In this document: positions 62,056-64,000 of the stretch, in pieces
Numbering within the stretch: position 1 is the first letter of the stretch
Layout of the letters: each line of letters starts with the position of its first letter
Assembly: GCA_023262855.1 (NCBI GenBank)
Contig: JALQYQ010000035.1
Location: 60,811 to 124,810 of the forward strand
From: Crocinitomicaceae bacterium
Lineage (GTDB): Bacteria > Bacteroidota > Bacteroidia > Flavobacteriales_D > Crocinitomicaceae
DNA length: 64,000 nt
Reading direction: 5' to 3'
Notes under the pieces: model-generated
Told to the model about the DNA's origin: nothing
The model's database searches: none
Seen by the model: the letters and a program-made list of their open reading frames with translations, nothing else
Translations under genes and position numbers: made by a program

Positions 62056-64000
62056 TTATTGTAGTACAACTCGGAATACTTTCTCTGCATTTTCATTGAA
62101 AACACGAATCATGTAAACTCCAGTTACTTTTCCTTTAAGATTTATTTCAGTAGTTGAAGTTCCATTAATCGCTGCAGATTGAGAAGCAATTACACGACCT
62201 TCTACATCTGTTACAACATAATTAAATGTTTCTGTAGAACCTTCATTAGTAATATACACTAGACCGTTTGTAGGGTTAGGATATAAACTCATGAAGTGGA
62301 AATACATATCTTCAACATTCAAGTAGTCACATGTCCCGTTTACCGTTAGTAATACATTTGCAGTATCGTCTGGACAAACACCATTTCCTGTGATATAGTC
62401 ATAATTGAACTGACCTGGGATGTTACTTGCAATGATTTCAGAACTTGCAATAACTGCGTTACTTGGATCGTACCATGTGCCACCAAAATCAACGTTTCCA
62501 GTTAATCCAGCTAATAAATCAATAGGTTCATTTCTACAAACTGTTAGCGTACCATCATTTCCAGCCGATGATGGAGGGAAAATTTGAACTTGACCAACAA
62601 TAGAGTCATAAGCACAACCATCTGTTAAACGGTATTCAAAGTTAAATACTTGGTAAGCTAAACCTGATGAATTGAATAAACTATCAGAAACTCCTGTTTC
62701 TGCAGATGGTAACTCAGCTGACCATACACCATTTGATTGGTATCCAGTGATACCATCAAATAAGTTAACTGTATCGCCTGTACAAACATCGATTACATCA
62801 ACAAATGATCCTGCTTCAAGGTTAATTGAAGTAATGTTGATAGAGTAGTTACCTACAGTTCCAGTATTACCGTCATGCATTAAATAATATGTGTTACCAG
62901 GCGTTAAACCACAAACAGTGAAGTTTGAAGCATTACTTGTGCCTCCGATTGCATTGTCATTTCCTGCTACAAAATTGAATGTATTGAAATCATTACATAA
63001 CAATGCTTCATAAACTGCTGTTTGACCAGCGTAATTGATTGCTGTGTTGTTGATTCGAATATTTCCAGAAGCTGGAGCAACGAATGTAAACCAAGTAGTA
63101 TTGTTCAATACAGAGTTAATCCAGCCATCAGTTGTTTGAGCACCTGTTGTTGGAGGAGCGATAGCTGTTTCTCCTGTTGAAACTGTCGCACCTGTATTAT
63201 TGAATGTGTAAACTGGTCCGTCAACAGTCAACATTTCAGCGCTACATACAGTATCATTAGCCAATGGCATAATCACTGTGAACGGTCCGATGTATGATGA
63301 AGTATCGTTCGCACATACTGCTTGCACATACAATTGATAAACTCCTCCAGCCATTAATGCTGAGTTAGCGATGGTATCAGTCGTATTGTTATCCAATGCC
63401 AACTCAGTACCTTCTGTATACAAGTCAAATCCATTCATTCCATAAGTAATGTTGAAACTTGTTGAAGGGTAAGCAGGTGAGAATTCAGTCCAAGACCAAG
63501 AAGTCATGATAGAATCAACTGTAACAGTATTGATCATTGCTGTTGGGTTAGAACAGAAAGGAGGTGTACAGAAAGTTCCAAATAAACCAACTGAAGATTG
63601 TAATGTAGGATTACAGTCTGAATAGATGTAAACATCATAACAAGTCAATTGAGTTAAACTTGGTAAAACTGCATTCGGAGTAGTAGAAGTAATAGAACTA
63701 GCACCTGGAGTCATTGGATCAAATCCAGCTGGTCCATAAATAATTGTCCAGTTAGTTTCACCCGCTAAACCTGTAGTCCAAGAGAAAGCTGCTTCGTCAG
63801 GAACAACATAAGAAATTGTAAAGTTCTTTGGAGCAGGACAATCTGTGTAATAGAAGTGAGCACAAGAATTATTCTGTAAATAAGTTTGGCTATTCATAGA
63901 AACATTGATGTTTTGGTTAACACCGCGTACACCAATTTCAGCGTCACCACCGTAATCGTATGAAGCAGTTCCTGGAGAATGAATCACGTCATCATAAACG
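62056..64000 (-). CDS. secreted T9SS type A cargo protein, N-terminus outside the window
   Basis: The frame is open to position 64000 with no start in view. An internal GTG at 63987 is not the start, because the reading frame continues upstream with V-Y-D-D. At least 647 residues are present: a beta domain (D-Y-G-G-D-A-E-I-G-V), two fibronectin type III-like domains (P-A-P-K-N-F-T-I-S-Y, and S-W-S-W-T-E-F-S-P), the W-F-T-F-V-A-P-A-S-G-N module, two Cys-containing repeats and a type A sorting domain. The C-terminal 400 residues parallel the neighbouring 59.7-61.9 kb gene. The signal peptide must lie upstream of the window. Confidence 0.88.
   Translation of the reverse strand, partial: VYDDVIHSPGTASYDYGGDAEIGVRGVNQNINVSMNSQTYLQNNSCAHFYYTDCPAPKNFTISYVVPDEAAFSWTTGLAGETNWTIIYGPAGFDPMTPGASSITSTTPNAVLPSLTQLTCYDVYIYSDCNPTLQSSVGLFGTFCTPPFCSNPTAMINTVTVDSIMTSWSWTEFSPAYPSTSFNITYGMNGFDLYTEGTELALDNNTTDTIANSALMAGGVYQLYVQAVCANDTSSYIGPFTVIMPLANDTVCSAEMLTVDGPVYTFNNTGATVSTGETAIAPPTTGAQTTDGWINSVLNNTTWFTFVAPASGNIRINNTAINYAGQTAVYEALLCNDFNTFNFVAGNDNAIGGTSNASNFTVCGLTPGNTYYLMHDGNTGTVGNYSINITSINLEAGSFVDVIDVCTGDTVNLFDGITGYQSNGVWSAELPSAETGVSDSLFNSSGLAYQVFNFEYRLTDGCAYDSIVGQVQIFPPSSAGNDGTLTVCRNEPIDLLAGLTGNVDFGGTWYDPSNAVIASSEIIASNIPGQFNYDYITGNGVCPDDTANVLLTVNGTCDYLNVEDMYFHFMSLYPNPTNGLVYITNEGSTETFNYVVTDVEGRVIASQSAAINGTSTTEINLKGKVTGVYMIRVFNENAEKVFRVVLQ

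Overview
The window reads as chromosomal DNA of a pigmented, T9SS-bearing member of the Bacteroidota, most likely Flavobacteriales close to Crocinitomicaceae/Fluviicola (genus is inference). Seen directly: AT-rich, densely packed genes; secreted proteins with type A sorting tails or gliding-associated (CHU_C, type B) C-termini; a PorP/SprF-type protein; DUF4270, DUF349 and DUF2971 proteins; a carotenoid operon; and repeated TAnnTTTG boxes, the -7 element of the Bacteroidota primary sigma factor. I see no rRNA, tRNA, CRISPR array, transposase or phage gene.

Layout. 1-3.3 kb: GT22-like membrane glycosyltransferase (cut by the window edge) and an LtaS-type sulfatase-fold transferase. 3.4-8 kb: thioredoxin, a membrane pyrophosphatase with an unusual Cys/His-rich tail, a VWA protein, then the only long intergenic stretch, which holds a candidate small RNA. 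8.3-15.3 kb: signalling island with three histidine kinases and two stand-alone receiver proteins, but no DNA-binding regulator. 15.4-18.8 kb: PfkB-type sugar kinase, DUF349 protein and membrane protein in one operon. 19-23.8 kb: AsmA-like and YyaL/DUF255 proteins. 23.8-25.5 kb: small accessory patch where a DUF2971 gene is bounded by inverted and direct repeats like a gene cassette. 25.6-28.9 kb: MscS channel, small protein, NDH-2, YD-repeat-like secreted protein. 28.9-31.8 kb: carotenoid operon (epimerase, CruF-like, CrtZ, CrtYcd). 31.9-32.9 kb: lipoprotein, alkyltransferase-like protein, DUF486 protein. 33-37.9 kb: very large Asp-box/PKD adhesin. 38-44.9 kb: glmS, DUF4270 lipoprotein and half-length GT5 protein, divergent from panC-panD-flippase-like-rfaE2. 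44.9-50.2 kb: SprF/PorP partner and a SprB-like adhesin. 50.4-54.8 kb: purF-like, orphan histidine kinase and gpmI in one operon. 55-64 kb: another gliding-associated giant, 3-hydroxyanthranilate dioxygenase, and two tandem paralogous T9SS cargo proteins, the last cut by the window end.

Working together: cell-surface machinery (four complete large T9SS/gliding cargos plus one partial, and one SprF-like partner) is interleaved with central metabolism (NDH-2, pyrophosphatase, gpmI, purF, pantothenate and hexosamine synthesis) and membrane pigments. Several apparent upstream start codons (TTG) are actually the last three bases of a -7 promoter box, so starts were moved downstream to the first sensible ATG. 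The most unusual items are the cassette-like DUF2971 unit, the metal-ligand-rich pyrophosphatase tail, the output-less kinase/receiver island, and genes whose -7 box sits only 4-5 nt before the start codon (predicted leaderless mRNAs).
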